Part shown: piece by piece, positions 10,573 to 22,199 of the stretch
How the letters are laid out: each line of letters starts with the position of its first letter
Numbering within the stretch: the first letter of the stretch is position 1
Assembly (NCBI GenBank): GCA_020631735.1
Contig: CM036197.1
Span: 41,153,880-41,217,879 of the forward strand
Direction of reading: 5' to 3'
Source of the DNA: Saccharum officinarum
Taxonomy: Eukaryota; Streptophyta; Magnoliopsida; Poales; Poaceae
Length of the DNA: 64,000 bases
Translations under genes and position numbers: made by a program
Notes under the pieces: generated by a model
What the model was told of the DNA's origin: nothing
What the model saw: only the letters and a program-made list of their open reading frames with translations
Databases searched by the model: none

Positions 10573-11071
10573 CTATTCGTGGACCCAATCCAGGTGCACA
10601 CGGATGGCACAAGGGCTCCGAAATTGAAAATTTGTTTGGATGCAGTTGGCCCATCCCTACTTTCTCGAATCCGAACTATCCTTGTCTTGTGGCCCCGCAC
10701 GGCGCACGCCCGGGCCCGGCCCAAACTGACGTGGATGTCCGGCCGCTCAGCACAGCTGCACAAGGCGCGCCGACCGCCCAGCGTCCTACTCCTATTTTGC
10801 AAATCACAGCAGCTGCGCAATCGGCAATTCCCATTGTCCCAGCTCCAGCTCCTGCCCAACCAACCTCGCATGGGCACCGGCACACGAGCAGCGAGCCAGC
10901 GCTGTATATTCGGGTTAGCATATACAAAGTATCCCAGGAATTCTAGGACATTTTGTGATAAACCAAATGAGAAATGACGCATGTCATCTTTTCTGGTTAG
11001 CATATTCGGGTTGGTAATATAAACAAATGACAGGCATGTATATGAATGTTAGTCTTTTTAAGACTGAGTTA

Positions 11072-11208
11072 GGCCTTGTTTGATTGTTTTCAAAATCAAA
11101 TGGATTGAAAGGGTTGGAGGGGGTTGAGTAGGATTTTGACTTGTAGAGAATTTAATCCCCCTTAATCTCTTCCAATCCCCTTGGTTTTGGGATCGGACAT
11201 ACAAGGCC
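11072..11208. mobile_element. Tourist-like MITE in unit B, TSD TTA
   Basis: Same element and position as 8059-8195. TTA at 11069-11071 and 11209-11211. It was present before the duplication. Confidence 0.85.
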
Positions 11209-11245
11209 TTAGTGGGTTAGCTCATCTAAAAACCCTTATAATTTG

Positions 11246-11898
11246 GGGGCGCTGGCGTGCAGGATTTGAAAGTTCAACACGCACACCTCTCACACAGCAG
11301 TTTTTAGTGGCAAACACATACACGCACGCAATAGCTCTTTTACCATGACTCCGGCGCCCTCCCCCCGCCGCTGCCTCGCCGCGGCGAGCTAGGGTTTTGC
11401 CGGAGCTTCATGGTCGCGGCCTCGCCCGCAGCGCCACCTTCTTCCCCTCCCGCTTCCCCCCGCCGCCGCCACCATGGCCGAAGCTCCCCCGCCCTAACCT
11501 GGCCCGGCCACCACTGCCGCCGCCATCTCCCCTAAATGGCCCGTCGACCATCCCCATCGCCTGGCCGACCTTCCTCCCCCCCAGCTGGCCCCTTCTATAT
11601 CCGTCAGAGTTGGGGAAGATAAGGGGAGAGCTCACCGGAACCCTAGAAAGCACATCCGAGAGGAGGAGAGAGAGGAGGAGGCCTACATGGCGCGGATCCA
11701 CCGTCGCCGCCGCCGCATCCGCCATGGCTGCGCGCGGGGAGGCGGTGGGGCATGGGCGCGGGGAGGAGATCGCTGGTGAGGTGCTCGCCGGAGAGAGAAG
11801 GAGAGGGGGGGAGGGAGGTGCAGGCGCCAGGCGGGTGGGGTGTGTGGGTGTGCGGGCTGAAGCCTGATATCCTACACGTTTTCATTTTAGCATTTCCG
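11246..11898. mobile_element. Unit B copy of the GC-rich 9-bp-TSD insertion
   Basis: TATAATTTG at 11237-11245 and 11899-11907 flanks the same 653-bp GC-rich block as 8234-8886, with a few indels in GA- and C-runs. Same caveats as for the A copy. Confidence 0.5.
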
Positions 11899-12055
11899 TA
11901 TAATTTGTGACAAATTTTGAACACTTAGATACTTTTTTTATGACGTGGGGAATAGTTCATTAATTGATGAAGAGGTGCTAATAGTTTGTACCCCTCCAAC
12001 CAACTATTAGAAGATCAATCTAAATAATCTCTTCTACTAATTAGCTAGCTACTGA

Positions 12056-12184
12056 GGAGCCGTTCGGCTGGAATTATAAGCCGGCTGAAAAACACTGTTG
12101 GCTGATTTTTTATGAGAGAAAAATACTGTTCCGGCTAAAAAAACAAGCTGAATAAGACGGATTATAAGCCAGATGAACAGGGCC
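12056..12184. mobile_element. Short Tourist-like MITE in unit B
   Basis: Copy of 9054-9172 at the same place in unit B. TAA at 12185-12187, with the mutated TGA on the left. Confidence 0.7.
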
Positions 12185-13343
12185 TAACTTATTAGCACTA
12201 TACTAAAACATGATAATTGGCATGCCCTGTCAACGTCGAATCAGGTTGTGGACACCCTACGTGCATCGTCCACACATCGTGAAAAGCCTCAAAGGTCGCG
12301 TTGATTGGAAAACTGAATCTCGAGTTGATGTTGAATGTGGCATAAGCTGGTGTCTCACCAAATCTGACTGAGCAGCCGAGCAGTCTGCTGAGTTTTAAAA
12401 AAAGTCTGCCGAGCTAAAAAAAAAAGTAAAAAAATAATGACCAAATCTGACTGAGCTTAAAAAAAAGTAAAAAAACATCCGCCTAAGGGCCGAGTCTAAA
12501 TGTCCAAAGGCTATAGATCTGATTGATGAAATTGCTGGCCAGAGGTAGCGTGGACGGGTTACCTACACCTACATGTCATTTTTGGAACATGCACTTTAGC
12601 AGTCGTGTAGCCATGCTCGTGCATGCTCTTTTCAGCAATTCAGCTCCTAGTGTCTGATTGCCGAATGCCCAAATGGCGAGTGAATGCGGGTGCGAGCAGT
12701 GCACCTTCTTCCTTGCGTTTGGAAACTGTTGTACGAGTTCGTCACCCTCGTCTTGTTCAGGCTTTACATATATACCGAGGTAAAAATGAAAGACCCTACT
12801 ACTCACAAAAAAAAAGAAAATATGGAGGTCCCTACCAACGCTTTTGTTGAAAGGGTTTCCTCCCCGTCTTTTCTTGTTTGAGGCTTTGTTTGGATGTGTA
12901 TATATTTATCTCAATTCAGATGTGTTGATGTGAATTGGAGTGAAATTAAACTAAATTTCATTCCATTTCACTCCAACGCACGCATGGAAGAAGCCCTGCC
13001 CTGGGAAGTTTCCACGCGAAGCAACCGAGGCCAGGACACGAGTGGAACCACTCCGTTCGGCCTTCGGGGAGCCGATACGGCTACTCTGTTTTCCTGTTCT
13101 CTGCAGCCGGCAGTGCTCCATCCAACTGGAACCGGGACATCTTCACCGACCAAACACGATGTAGCGTGGCAGACTGGCAGGCCAATTTGCTGATCGTCGA
13201 GACAAATGCCCGGGGCCCGGGCCAGACAGACTCTGCATCGCGGCAGTCATTTTCCGTGCTGCCGTGTCTGTCCGCGGGTTAGCCGTCCAAGTGGCATCGG
13301 AACATCGAACTCCCTGGAAAAACTCAGTCACACAGGGCATCCG

Positions 13344-13683
13344 AGGGTTGTTTAGCTGGTCAAAAGTTATTGAAAAAATATCACGTCAGATATTTCGTAT
13401 GATATCGGAAGGGGTTTTAGATACTAATAAAAAACTAATTATATAGCTTGCCTGGAAACCACGAGACGAATTTATTAAGCCTAATTAATCCATCATTAGC
13501 ACATTGGTTACTGTAGCATTTTAGTGTCAAATCACGGACTAATTAGACTCAAAACGTTCATCTCACGATTTCCAATCATACTGTGCAATTAGGTTTTTTC
13601 ATCTACATTTAATGTTTCATGCATGTATCACAAGATTTATTACTGTAATTTTTCGTGAAAACTTTTTGAATCTAGACACGTCC
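13344..13683. mobile_element. Tourist/Harbinger-like MITE, larger type
   Basis: Contains GGTTGTTTAGCTGG at the left, GAGACGAATTTATTAAGCC and TTAGACTCAAAACGTTCATC inside, and ends near AATCTAGACACGTCC. It looks like an inverted-repeat foldback built from the same motifs as the other MITEs. The TSD is unclear, so the edges are approximate. Confidence 0.6.
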
Positions 13684-13775
13684 TAATACTCCGTATGTGG
13701 TTGGGGATGGGCGCCTTGATTTATGATTTATCTGTCATGTTTGCGCTTTCCCCTCCCTTTTCCACCTGACTAGTG

Positions 13776-14007
13776 CTCCCTCGTTCCTAAAAAAGAGTCG
13801 CTATGGGAATTGTGTTGGTCAAACTTTCTTAATTTTGACTAAGTTAGTAGAAAATACGTGCAACATTTATATCTTTAAATAAGTTTATTATAAAAGTATA
13901 TTCAACGATCTACCTAATAATACTAATTATATACCATAAATATTAATATTTTGTTAAATATATTTGATCAAAGTTAAAAGTTGTTAACTTTTGGTGAAGC
14001 AAGAATG
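13776..14007. mobile_element. Stowaway-like MITE remnant
   Basis: Begins CTCCCTCGTTCCTAAAAAAG, the usual mariner/Stowaway-type grass terminus, and contains TTTGACTAAGTTAG and TTGATCAAAGTTAAAAG. The matching right end is missing or degraded. Confidence 0.55.
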
Positions 14008-14009
14008 AT

Positions 14010-14519
14010 TTTTTTTTGAGATGGAGAGAGACACCTCTCGCATCCTAAGCAGTTTTTTTTTTGGACAACATCATCCTAAGCAGTTGGGGGCTTGGGGCCC
14101 TTCAGCTAAGTCACAACGCAAAACAAACACTGCATTGCAGTAGTTTTCCTATCCAACTCAGAAAGCCTGAAGGCAGCTGTTGACACTCAAATTTGTCCAG
14201 GAATTAAAGTTGCATGGTGAGGACAAGACAATGAAATACGAAGTCAATGCTAGTGCTGATAACATGAGAATAGAGATGTTGTAATCATCTCTAGCACCAG
14301 ATTATATGGTCGTTGCTGTTGACCGGAGAGTACATGAGATTTGTCTGAAGCTAGCAAGGGAGACACGCTTTGTTGAGTTGGGAAAGGCGTGTTCAGTTGG
14401 GTCCGAATATTGCACCTATGTGGGTGCCTTGGAAAAAGAATAACAAAGGCAAGTCGAATGCAGGTCGGGCGGTGGATTACTGCTGTATACGTGCACACGG
14501 TGTTTAAAGAGGAAATAGA
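14010..14519. other. No feature recognised
   Basis: Mixed-composition sequence without a long ORF, terminal repeats or gene motifs on either strand. Confidence 0.3.
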
Positions 14520-15295
14520 AGAGTCCAAGAATAATTCTAGGATTATTTAATTGCCCTTTTCCTCTTCTTTTTTTTTAACTGGCCTTCATAGAAATAGCAT
14601 ACGTGAAGGGGATTTCGAGAAGGAAGGATTTACATCGGCGGACTTTGATTGTAGCAAAAATAATATGTCCGAGTTCAGTAAAGGGAAATTTATTCGGACT
14701 TGTAAGTTGAGGAGGGGACTTGTATGGAAACACCAGTCGTCTTATAAATATCAAAGGTGACAGCCGATTGAGCTATTTTAATCTAACTATACAATTGAAC
14801 AAATTAATCTACTACCTCTCTTTTGCCCTTCCAACCCCTCAGGTTGCCGTTCATCGCTTGATCCCACGACCAAGGATAAGCGCTAGGCTTGTCGGCCGAC
14901 TTAGGGTAACCTGGGCGACGTCCTTCCCCGACGGGTCCTTCCTGGGCACGAGCTTCGATGGTTCATTTCCTGATTTTCTCAAAAAACTAGCCGTTCTTCG
15001 TCACGCAGACACGTTGGTTTTTCTTTGGTGGTTTGCTCGTAAACCTCTCCGTTCTTCACCACGAAAGTGTGATATCCTTGTTGTATTCTTCGGTTCGTGG
15101 CAGCCCGAGCGACCTATCCCTAGCTGGTGTGTGATTCGGGATCAATCCGACATCAACACCAGCATAACCCTAGTATATAATTCCGTGTGGCGGGAATGCT
15201 TAACACGTCGACACATTGCACAGCTAACCCTCCGCCGCGTGGCCAAGCTAGCTAGAATATTCTACACTCAGTGTTCCAAGAAATATCCGTTTTAG
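14520..15295 (+). mobile_element. Probable LTR fragment (gypsy-like solo LTR remnant)
   Basis: CTTATAAATATCAAAGGTGA followed by CAGCCGATTGAG and a C/T-rich leader resembles the promoter and R/U5 part of grass gypsy LTRs. It continues to GGGATCAATCCGACATCAAC near 15135. A 191-codon open frame (14720-15295) has no domain. No second LTR, PBS or internal region is seen, and the ends are approximate. The family call comes from general resemblance only. Confidence 0.4.
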
Positions 15296-15609
15296 GCAGG
15301 AGCAGAGCTAGAAAGTTGATTTTTTAAATGTTAGGGGAGGAGCAACAATGTTGAATTTTTAAAATTTATTTGAATTTTAAAAAATCTAGTGGAAAACTCA
15401 CATTCACAAGGGGCCCTGGCCCCTACCCCACCTGTCTCCGCCCCTGGTTCTAGGGTCCGCTCGGTTAGCTTGGATTAAACGTAGGAACCATTCCAGTTTA
15501 TCAAGATTAAAATTTTTTGAGGAAACTTTATAAAGATTAAATAAATTAGTGAACCATTTCAACCACAAATTGTTTCAGCGACTCAATCCCAGGGAACCAA
15601 AAGGGCTTA

Positions 15610-16049
15610 GACTACCCGCAGTGGGTACTCTAAAACGATACTCTAAAGCTTTAGAGTATGAATATAGAGTAAAAACTGCTGCACTGGGTACTCTAAAACG
15701 ATACTCTATCCTTTCTCTCACTCTATATTTAGAGTGGTACTGTGCTTACTCTATACTCTATAGTGACGGGCCCCACTAGCTAAACAAAGGAAAAAGTGCT
15801 ATAACTCACAAACCAAAAATCCAAATTAAATTTTGATTTCACCATTAAATTTGTTTCAATAAATCCTTCAAAACTAGATCACACATGGATATATTTAGAT
15901 AAAGTGACAAGTGGACCCTATAGTGAATAGAGTGGATAGAGGATGATATAGAGGATGGATGGGTGCGGGAGAATTGAGTATAGAAGAGAGAATCTTGCTG
16001 ACTATGACATATAGAGGATGAATATAGAGGTCCATGAGCGCGGGTAGTC
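15610..16049. mobile_element. Tourist-like MITE, GACTACCCGCA family, copy 1
   Basis: 440 bp. Ends GACTACCCGCAGTGGGTACT and GAGCGCGGGTAGTC are inverted repeats. TTA flanks at 15607-15609 and 16050-16052. The interior shares with its relatives a block around CACCATTAAATTTGTTTCAA and ATGGATATATTTAGATAAAG. Non-coding. Confidence 0.85.
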
Positions 16050-16261
16050 TTACGAGTATCACGAAAAGAGTGCCCAGAATTAAATCCATCTTAACACGCC
16101 GAAGCAAGTGCGGGCACATCAAATGGGCCGAACAATTCTAAAGGATTCATGATAAAAAAAAAGTGAAAGTGCGAACAAATCCGAGCGGCGAGTTCTCGCT
16201 GAAAAAGCACCAGTCCGGACTTAAATATGAATAAAATGACGTGCTTCACGCGCACTGGTTA

Positions 16262-16700
16262 GACTACCGCAGTGGGTACTCTAAAACGATACTCTAAAGC
16301 TTTAAAGTATGAATATAGAGTAAAAACTGCTGCACTGGGTACTCTAAAACGATACTCTATCCTTTCTCTCACTCTATATTTAGAGTGGTACTGTGCTTAC
16401 TCTATACTTTATAGTGGTAGGACCCACTAGCTAAACAAAGGAAAAAATACTATAACTCACAAACCAAAAATCCAAATTAAATTTCGATTTCACCATTAAA
16501 TTCGTGTCAATAAATCCTTCAAAACTAAATCACACATAGATATATTTAGATAAAGTAACAAGTGGGTCCCATAACGGATAGAGTTGATAGAGGATGATAT
16601 AGAGGATGGATGGGTGCGGAAGAATTGAGTATATAGGAGAGAATCTTGCTGACTAGGACGTATAGAGGATGAATATAGAGGTCCATGAGTGCATGTAGTC
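16262..16700. mobile_element. Tourist-like MITE, GACTACCCGCA family, copy 2
   Basis: 439 bp, same orientation and very similar to copy 1. TTA at 16259-16261 and 16701-16703. The right-hand TTA is also the left flank of copy 3. Confidence 0.85.
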
Positions 16701-16703
16701 TTA

Positions 16704-17305
16704 GACTGTCTGCACCGTATTCGGTAAAACTCACTGGATGAACATATACCAGATGAAAACTGCTACACTCCGCTACGCGCGCGCAGTCCGCCAAATATGG
16801 CGCGGCAGCGGAGGTCCGCTACGCGAACGGCGCCAGAAACATGTGCGTGCAGTGAAGAGATAGTGGCGGGTCCCACTCTTTTTAACTTAACAAAAAAATG
16901 TTATATTTCACAAATAAAAAACCAAATTAAATTCTGATTACACCATTAAATTCGTTTCAATAAATACTTCAAAACAAGATGTCACAAGAATATATTTAGA
17001 TAAAGTGACAAGTGGACTCCACAGTGGATAGAGGATAATATAGAAAATAGATGAATGCGGAAGAATTAATTATAGAGGAGAGAATCTAGGTGACTAGGAT
17101 GTACTTCCTCCATCCTAGAATACTAGTCGTTCTAGCAGCTCATTCAATCGTCCACGTTCACAGTGACCGTACGTGCATCTGGACGCATGCAGTGTCTAGG
17201 TTACGAGATTTTTTTGCTGCACCTGACAACTAGCTAAAGCGACCTCTAAAGTGAGACAGAGAAAGTATAGAGAATAAATATAGAGGTATATGAGTGCGGA
17301 TAGCC
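16704..17305. mobile_element. Tourist-like MITE, GACTACCCGCA family, diverged copy 3
   Basis: Starts GACTGTCTGCACC and ends GTGCGGATAGCC, with TTA at 16701-16703 and 17306-17308. It shares the CACCATTAAATTCGTTTCAA block but has a different left half. It is lengthened by a nested insertion at 17104-17265. Confidence 0.8.
17104..17265. mobile_element. Stowaway-like element nested in a MITE, TSD TA
   Basis: CTTCCTCCATCCTAGAATAC begins the insert. TA flanks it at 17102-17103 and 17266-17267. The sibling element at 16262-16700 has the uninterrupted site (GGACGTATAGAGG), which confirms the edges. Confidence 0.7.
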
Positions 17306-17487
17306 TTACAGCGCAAATGGAACTGACGCGACACCGAAAGGACGCGTCGGACCACTTGCTGCAAACAGTGGAAAAAGGGTAAGGAGAGGCACGAACTCCG
17401 GAAAGAACTTTACAAAAATATCGTAAAGAGAGGGTCTTAAAGCAATGCCGAACGGCTAGCGTACGGAAGAAATATCTTAAAGCAATA

Positions 17488-17747
17488 CTCTCTCCGTATC
17501 GGATTTAGAAGTCATTTAGAACAGCGACACGGTCTCCAAAACATAACTTTGACCTCTTGTTTTTATAAAAAAATATTTATGGAAAAGTGATATATGTATA
17601 TTTTAAGAAAGTATTTTTCAAGACAAATCTATTCATATAATTTTTACATTTGCAAACTTAACAACTTAAAAGTTATTGATGATTTATATTCTCAATGTTT
17701 GACTCAAACCTTATAAAAAACGACATCTAAATCCGATACGGAGGGAG
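17488..17747. mobile_element. Stowaway-like MITE, TSD TA
   Basis: CTCTCTCCGTATCGGATTTA and AAATCCGATACGGAGGGAG form long terminal inverted repeats, flanked by TA at 17486-17487 and 17748-17749. Confidence 0.88.
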
Positions 17748-17749
17748 TA

Positions 17750-18622
17750 TGAAAGCAATGGTTTCTACGACTTGGAGCCATTCACTATAAGCCTAACATC
17801 ACCGTTTAGTTTGATGTAATCATGAGTCTGGTTAATAGACACTTATTACAGTGAGTTCTCTTTTTAGTTGTCTCGTGATAAGTGACATTTCTTAATTTGT
17901 GCATAAATCGAAGGAGCATTGTGAGTTACATGACAATCATAACTCATACAAATTATGTCAAACTTGTCACATAGTCCTACATTTTGGCTTATCAGTTGAT
18001 TGTTTCGAGAAACAACGATCTTCTCTCACCTCGCTCTCTTCACATCATCAAAATTTCTACATGGATTTGCATTAGACTACCTTTGAGACCATATAGCTAA
18101 ATTGAAATGAGCATCTAGAGATGTTCAGAACTAATTTTGTTCATTGAATTGGTGATGGTCAGAATCTTGTTCTCACAAGTGTCGTTTGGCATTTGATATA
18201 TTTGATGGCATCATCCAATAGTAATTAACCTAGAGAAGTTTAAAATAGATTAGTCAGGTGCATGTTTTTTTTTTGTCTAATTTTTGTTGTTCACCCGATG
18301 TTGCCTGAAGTTGAAGGTATTCTTTGTAGCCGACGCCACGTGATGTTTGGTACCTTTGACGATACAAAGGAGCACATAAAAGCTAAAAAAATTCTTCACT
18401 ATTATTAGTATCTTTTTCTTCAAATTTCCACCAAAGCCATTATTATCGGAATTTGTTCCTTGGCATCATCTAATTGCATGCAATCGAGTTACTATCTACA
18501 AAAGCTTTAATTTGTGTCCAAATGTATTGCCTTCATTTATATCTTGATTAGATTATTATTTTTTTTTCTTTCCATAATGGATATGATTTAAATTGAGTTA
18601 TTTATTAATTGTATTTAACATG
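17750..18622. other. AT-rich sequence, no gene recognised
   Basis: No ORF above background and no element ends. It leads into the degenerate tandem array. Confidence 0.3.
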
Positions 18623-19310
18623 AATACTCTATTTATTCTCGACTATTATATCATCATAAAATCAATAGTGGTATTTTTTTCTTTCTTTTTCTCATTGAAA
18701 ACATAATTTCTAGACCTTCTATTTGATACGTATAGTCCATTTATTCTCAGTCATTAGATCATCATAAAGTCTAATGATCCATATCGTTTTTTTCCTGATT
18801 GATGTCAGAATTTTTAGGCCTTGTATTTGACAGCAATACTCTATTTGTTCCCGGTTGTTAAATCATAATAAAATCCAATGATGCATATTTCTTTATTTTT
18901 CTGATTAATGTCATAATCTCTGGGCCTTATTTTGACATGAATACTCTACCCAGCTAGATTCATCATAAAATTCAACGTACATGTTATTTTCCTTTTTCCA
19001 ATTAATAGCGTACTCTATTTGTTCTTGTCTGTTAGATCCTCGTAAAACCTAATAGTGCAAATTCTTTTCTTTTATTATCTCAAATTTTTAGGTCTCAAAT
19101 TTAATATAGATGCTCTATTTATTCTTGGTAGTTAGATTGTCATAAAATCTAATGGTCCATATTCTTTTATTTTTGATACTCTATTTATTCTCGACCGTTA
19201 GATTATTATAAAATCCAACAGTCCATGTTCTTATTTTAATACCCTATATTTATTCTCGTACTTAGATCATCATAAAATCATGAAACCCAATGGTGAATAT
19301 TCTTTTCTTT
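18623..19310. repeat. Degenerate AT-rich tandem array, about eight units
   Basis: A block of the form TACTCTATTTATTCTCG, then a GTTAGATCATCATAAAATC-like stretch and TAATGGTCCATATTCTTTT, recurs with starts near 18625, 18733, 18838, 18943, 19012, 19109, 19177 and 19242. Spacing falls from about 105 to 65 bases because later units lack part of the spacer. No coding potential. Confidence 0.75.
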
Positions 19311-19595
19311 TAGGAGTGAATTATTGGAAATTGTTGGAGATTGTCTTATTTATTTCTTACAATAATTTTAACGAGTTGAAAAACTCCGTGATTTTGAAAA
19401 GAAATTGTTGGAACTCTTGGAGATGCTCTTAGGACGGCCCTCTTTTGCCACTTGTCTCTAAGTTGTCCATCGTCAAAAACAAAAAAAAAACTAATATTAG
19501 CTACTACCTATAAATAGAATTATTTTCATGGCACTGCAGCACTCTAACACCTAGCCCTAAATAGTGAACGGGCCAAGAAAACATGAAAAAAGATA

Positions 19596-19854
19596 CTCCC
19601 TCTATTCTAAAACAGAAGATATTCTCATTTTCCAAGAAGTCAATATTTTTTTTAACTTTGACCAATTATATATAAAAAAATATTAATATTTATAATATAT
19701 AATCAGTATCATTAGATAGATCTGTGAATTTACTTTCATAATAAACTTATTTGAAAATATAAATGTTGCACGTATTGTCTATAAATCTAATCAAAGTTGA
19801 AAAATTTTGAACTACACGCATCTCATAACATCTTACTTTCTGGGACGGAGGGAG
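19596..19854. mobile_element. Stowaway-like MITE, TSD TA
   Basis: CTCCCTCTATTCTAAAACAG on the left and TTTCTGGGACGGAGGGAG on the right, with TA at 19594-19595 and 19855-19856. Confidence 0.8.
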
Positions 19855-19856
19855 TA

Positions 19857-20600
19857 TACAGTCAAGAAAACTGGTATTATAAGGCCTAAAATTAATTAAA
19901 CAATGCAGTGCCATTTCAATCATAGTTGCAAACCTAAGTTTCAAATTTAACCCTAGAGCACACACAAAAAAAGGAACAAAGAACATGCCCGACTTCAAAT
20001 GGATTTAGAGTCAAAGGGAAGTGTGATTTATCGGAGAATCGATGCCAACACAAATAATGCATCAAATACAACAAATTTGAGGGCTAAGAATTCGCCAAGA
20101 GGAGAGGAGAGAGAAGAGGTGGTGGGATCATGAACAAGTGAATTAGAGCAAGGCTAATAATTACACTCAGTTGCTGACTGTGAAGTTTCTTGCAGCCTTC
20201 TCTCAGTCCACCTATATAATAGTTAGTCATTCACTATCACTATATGGTCGACTTGTCTCTCTCATAGAGTTTCTAGGTTCTTGTGCCAGCTTAGCCCGCT
20301 TCTGCTCTCTCCTCTCCTCCCTTTTACACCTTAACATTTAGCCAATTTATAGCCTATTATTATTCTTGCTCTTGGAGGGAGAAAGAAGAGGCTCAGCGTG
20401 GATTTAAGGGCCTAGCGCCCTGTTGGATTCTACGTAGCATTTGTCAGCGAGGGAAGATCCGATGTGGCAGGGGTCGGTGTTCATCTGACTTCGCGTCCAG
20501 CCTCATATCTTGACGTTTCTCCCTAGGACGTCGAGCTTCAGGTTTATTTTTAGAAAAAAAAGGTTTCCACAAGGATCTATTTGTGATAAAGTTTTCATAA
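19857..20600. other. No gene recognised
   Basis: Low-complexity and GA/CT-rich stretches without a domain-bearing ORF. It may contain the promoter of the gene fragment starting at 20784. Confidence 0.3.
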
Positions 20601-20783
20601 AGAGCTAAAATGCAAAATTCTCACGTCTTTAGGTTGTCCTCGCTTTCTCCTCGACGTACCAGGGCGGAGGGGGAAGGACAAGGGGAGTTCGTCGGCTCTT
20701 TGGTAGGCGCTCACTCGACTTACTCTGCCTCCGCGGTCCGCGCCGCGCTGCCCCTCCTTATCCGCCTCTGCTGCTGCATCGCA

Positions 20784-21487
20784 ATGTCCCAATCCCAGAG
20801 CGAGGCGGCCATACGCCGTGCGGGGGCGGTCTTGGCGCTCGCCGCGGCGTCCGCGCTCATCATAGGCTTCTCCGCGTGCGCATGTCGTGCTGGCCCTGCA
20901 CACCATCCTGCTGCTCGGCTGCGCCGCGGTGCTGCTCTCCCCGACTCATGGCGCCGTGGCTGACCTCGCGCACCGGGCCATGGCCCTCGGCGCGCTGGCG
21001 CGCGCGCCCGTCGGATTTGCTGCGGTGGCTCGGCTTCGCCGGCATCGTGCTCTACACGCTCTACGTGACCGGCGACATCGCCGCGCGGAAGGAGGCCGCA
21101 GCGGAGGCGGAGTGGCCGGACACGGTCAAAGGTTTTCTTCTCTTCCTGATGTTTTTGGTTGGAGTTTGGGCAGTCTACCTTTCCATGATGAGGGAAAGGG
21201 GTGGCCCACCGCGACCGCTGGCAACGGCGGCGGCGGAGCCGGAGGCGTCGTTGGACAGGGCGGAAGTTTGGGCAGTTTACCTGCCCATGGTCGAGATGGA
21301 CACAGGAAAGGGTGGCCCGCCACCGCGGCTGCCGGCAGCGGCGGCGGAAGAAGACCATGACAGCGGGGAGGTCAACGCCATAACCCCCAAGCCTGCTTGC
21401 ATCGTTGTTGTTGACACAAAGGTTTGGAATATGCATGACTTCGTCTTTACTTATCTTGGAATCTCTCAAGGTCAGCCGTCTTACTAA
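20784..21487 (+). pseudogene. Small multi-pass membrane protein gene, frameshifted
   Basis: A GC-rich coding-like block spread over three frames. Frame one reads MSQSQSEAAIRRAGAVLALA and a first hydrophobic segment (20784-20875). Frame two continues with HVVLALHTILLLGCAAVLLS (about 20880-21005). Frame three has LLRWLGFAGIVLYTLYVTGD and FLLFLMFLVGVWAVYLSMM (about 21010-21190) and runs to a stop at 21487. Each block has a plausible transmembrane helix, and both junctions need a shift in the same direction. A VWAVYL-plus-GGPP segment is repeated at about 21166 and 21269, suggesting an internal duplication. I do not recognise the family. It could be a decayed copy of a small grass membrane protein of unknown function; the hydrophobic pattern is seen, the gene status is inferred. 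Confidence 0.5.
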
Positions 21488-21692
21488 ACGTATTTCTGTA
21501 TTTCCTCAGCTCTGAACACGGAGGTGGGAACTGGGAAGACAAAAAAAGCCTCTTTGCGTTGAAACATGGCGATTGTATGACCCTTGTTTTGGTAGCCGGC
21601 TCAGGTTCCTTCATATGTTCAAAAAACGGTCATTTTTCCCTAACAATTTTTTAACATTCATTCAGGGTTATCGGCATCGCGCAGTGCATCGG
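21488..21692. other. Flank of copia element; end of the split repeat
   Basis: 21673-21692 (ATCGCGCAGTGCATCGG) is the left part of the repeat whose remainder starts at 26768 and whose partner is at 1498. ATCGG at 21688-21692 is the copia TSD. Confidence 0.6.
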
Positions 21693-21870
21693 TGTAGGTG
21701 TACTTAGCCCTCAATATATTATAGTATGGGGACTAATTTGTAAATGTACAAAAATATAAATAGAGGCAGAGAAGGATCGAGAAAGTATCGATCCAGACTT
21801 TTCCCCATTTGCTCTGTTCATGGCGTACTCTCTTTAAATCCCTCTTAAATCCACCAAATAATCCACAATA
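21693..21870 (+). repeat. 5' LTR of the short-LTR copia element
   Basis: Contains AATATAAATAGAGGCAGAG, a TATA-type promoter. It is followed at once by the primer-binding site. Confidence 0.92.
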
Positions 21871-22199
21871 TGGTATCAAGAGCAGGTCAATCCTGTGGAT
21901 CCTAATCCGTTTGATTGGTTGATTACTAAGATTCGCGCCGTTGCCACGGATTTGATTCCTGTACTGTGGTCGTCGTTGTGCTTCTGCAGCTGTGTTGCTT
22001 TGTGGCAGCAGTGATTAAAGGCCTGGCCGTGGGATTAAGGGGCTGCTACTGCTACTTTGTTGGTACGTGACCCTTCTACTTGACTGGCACTCAGGTGGCC
22101 GGGCTGCTGTTGTTCCGTCTGGAATCTGGAGTAACTTTCTGGAGGCTGTAGCTATTTTCTTTCTATTTCTCCATTGCCTTTGCCGTATCCCTTTGAAGT

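Larger units (their letters stand above)
10237..13173. repeat. Segmental tandem duplication, unit B
   Basis: Second head-to-tail copy of unit A, with only scattered substitutions and small indels seen by eye. It lacks A's retroposon but has its own MITE at 10324-10572. No intact gene is carried. GC-rich open frames in it (11397-11867, for example) are inside the candidate Mutator insertion. Confidence 0.9.

Noticed and set aside
20720..21469. 249-codon open frame on the minus strand
   Set aside because: It lies antisense to the hydrophobic-segment gene and is Arg/Ala-rich, the usual shadow of GC-rich coding DNA.
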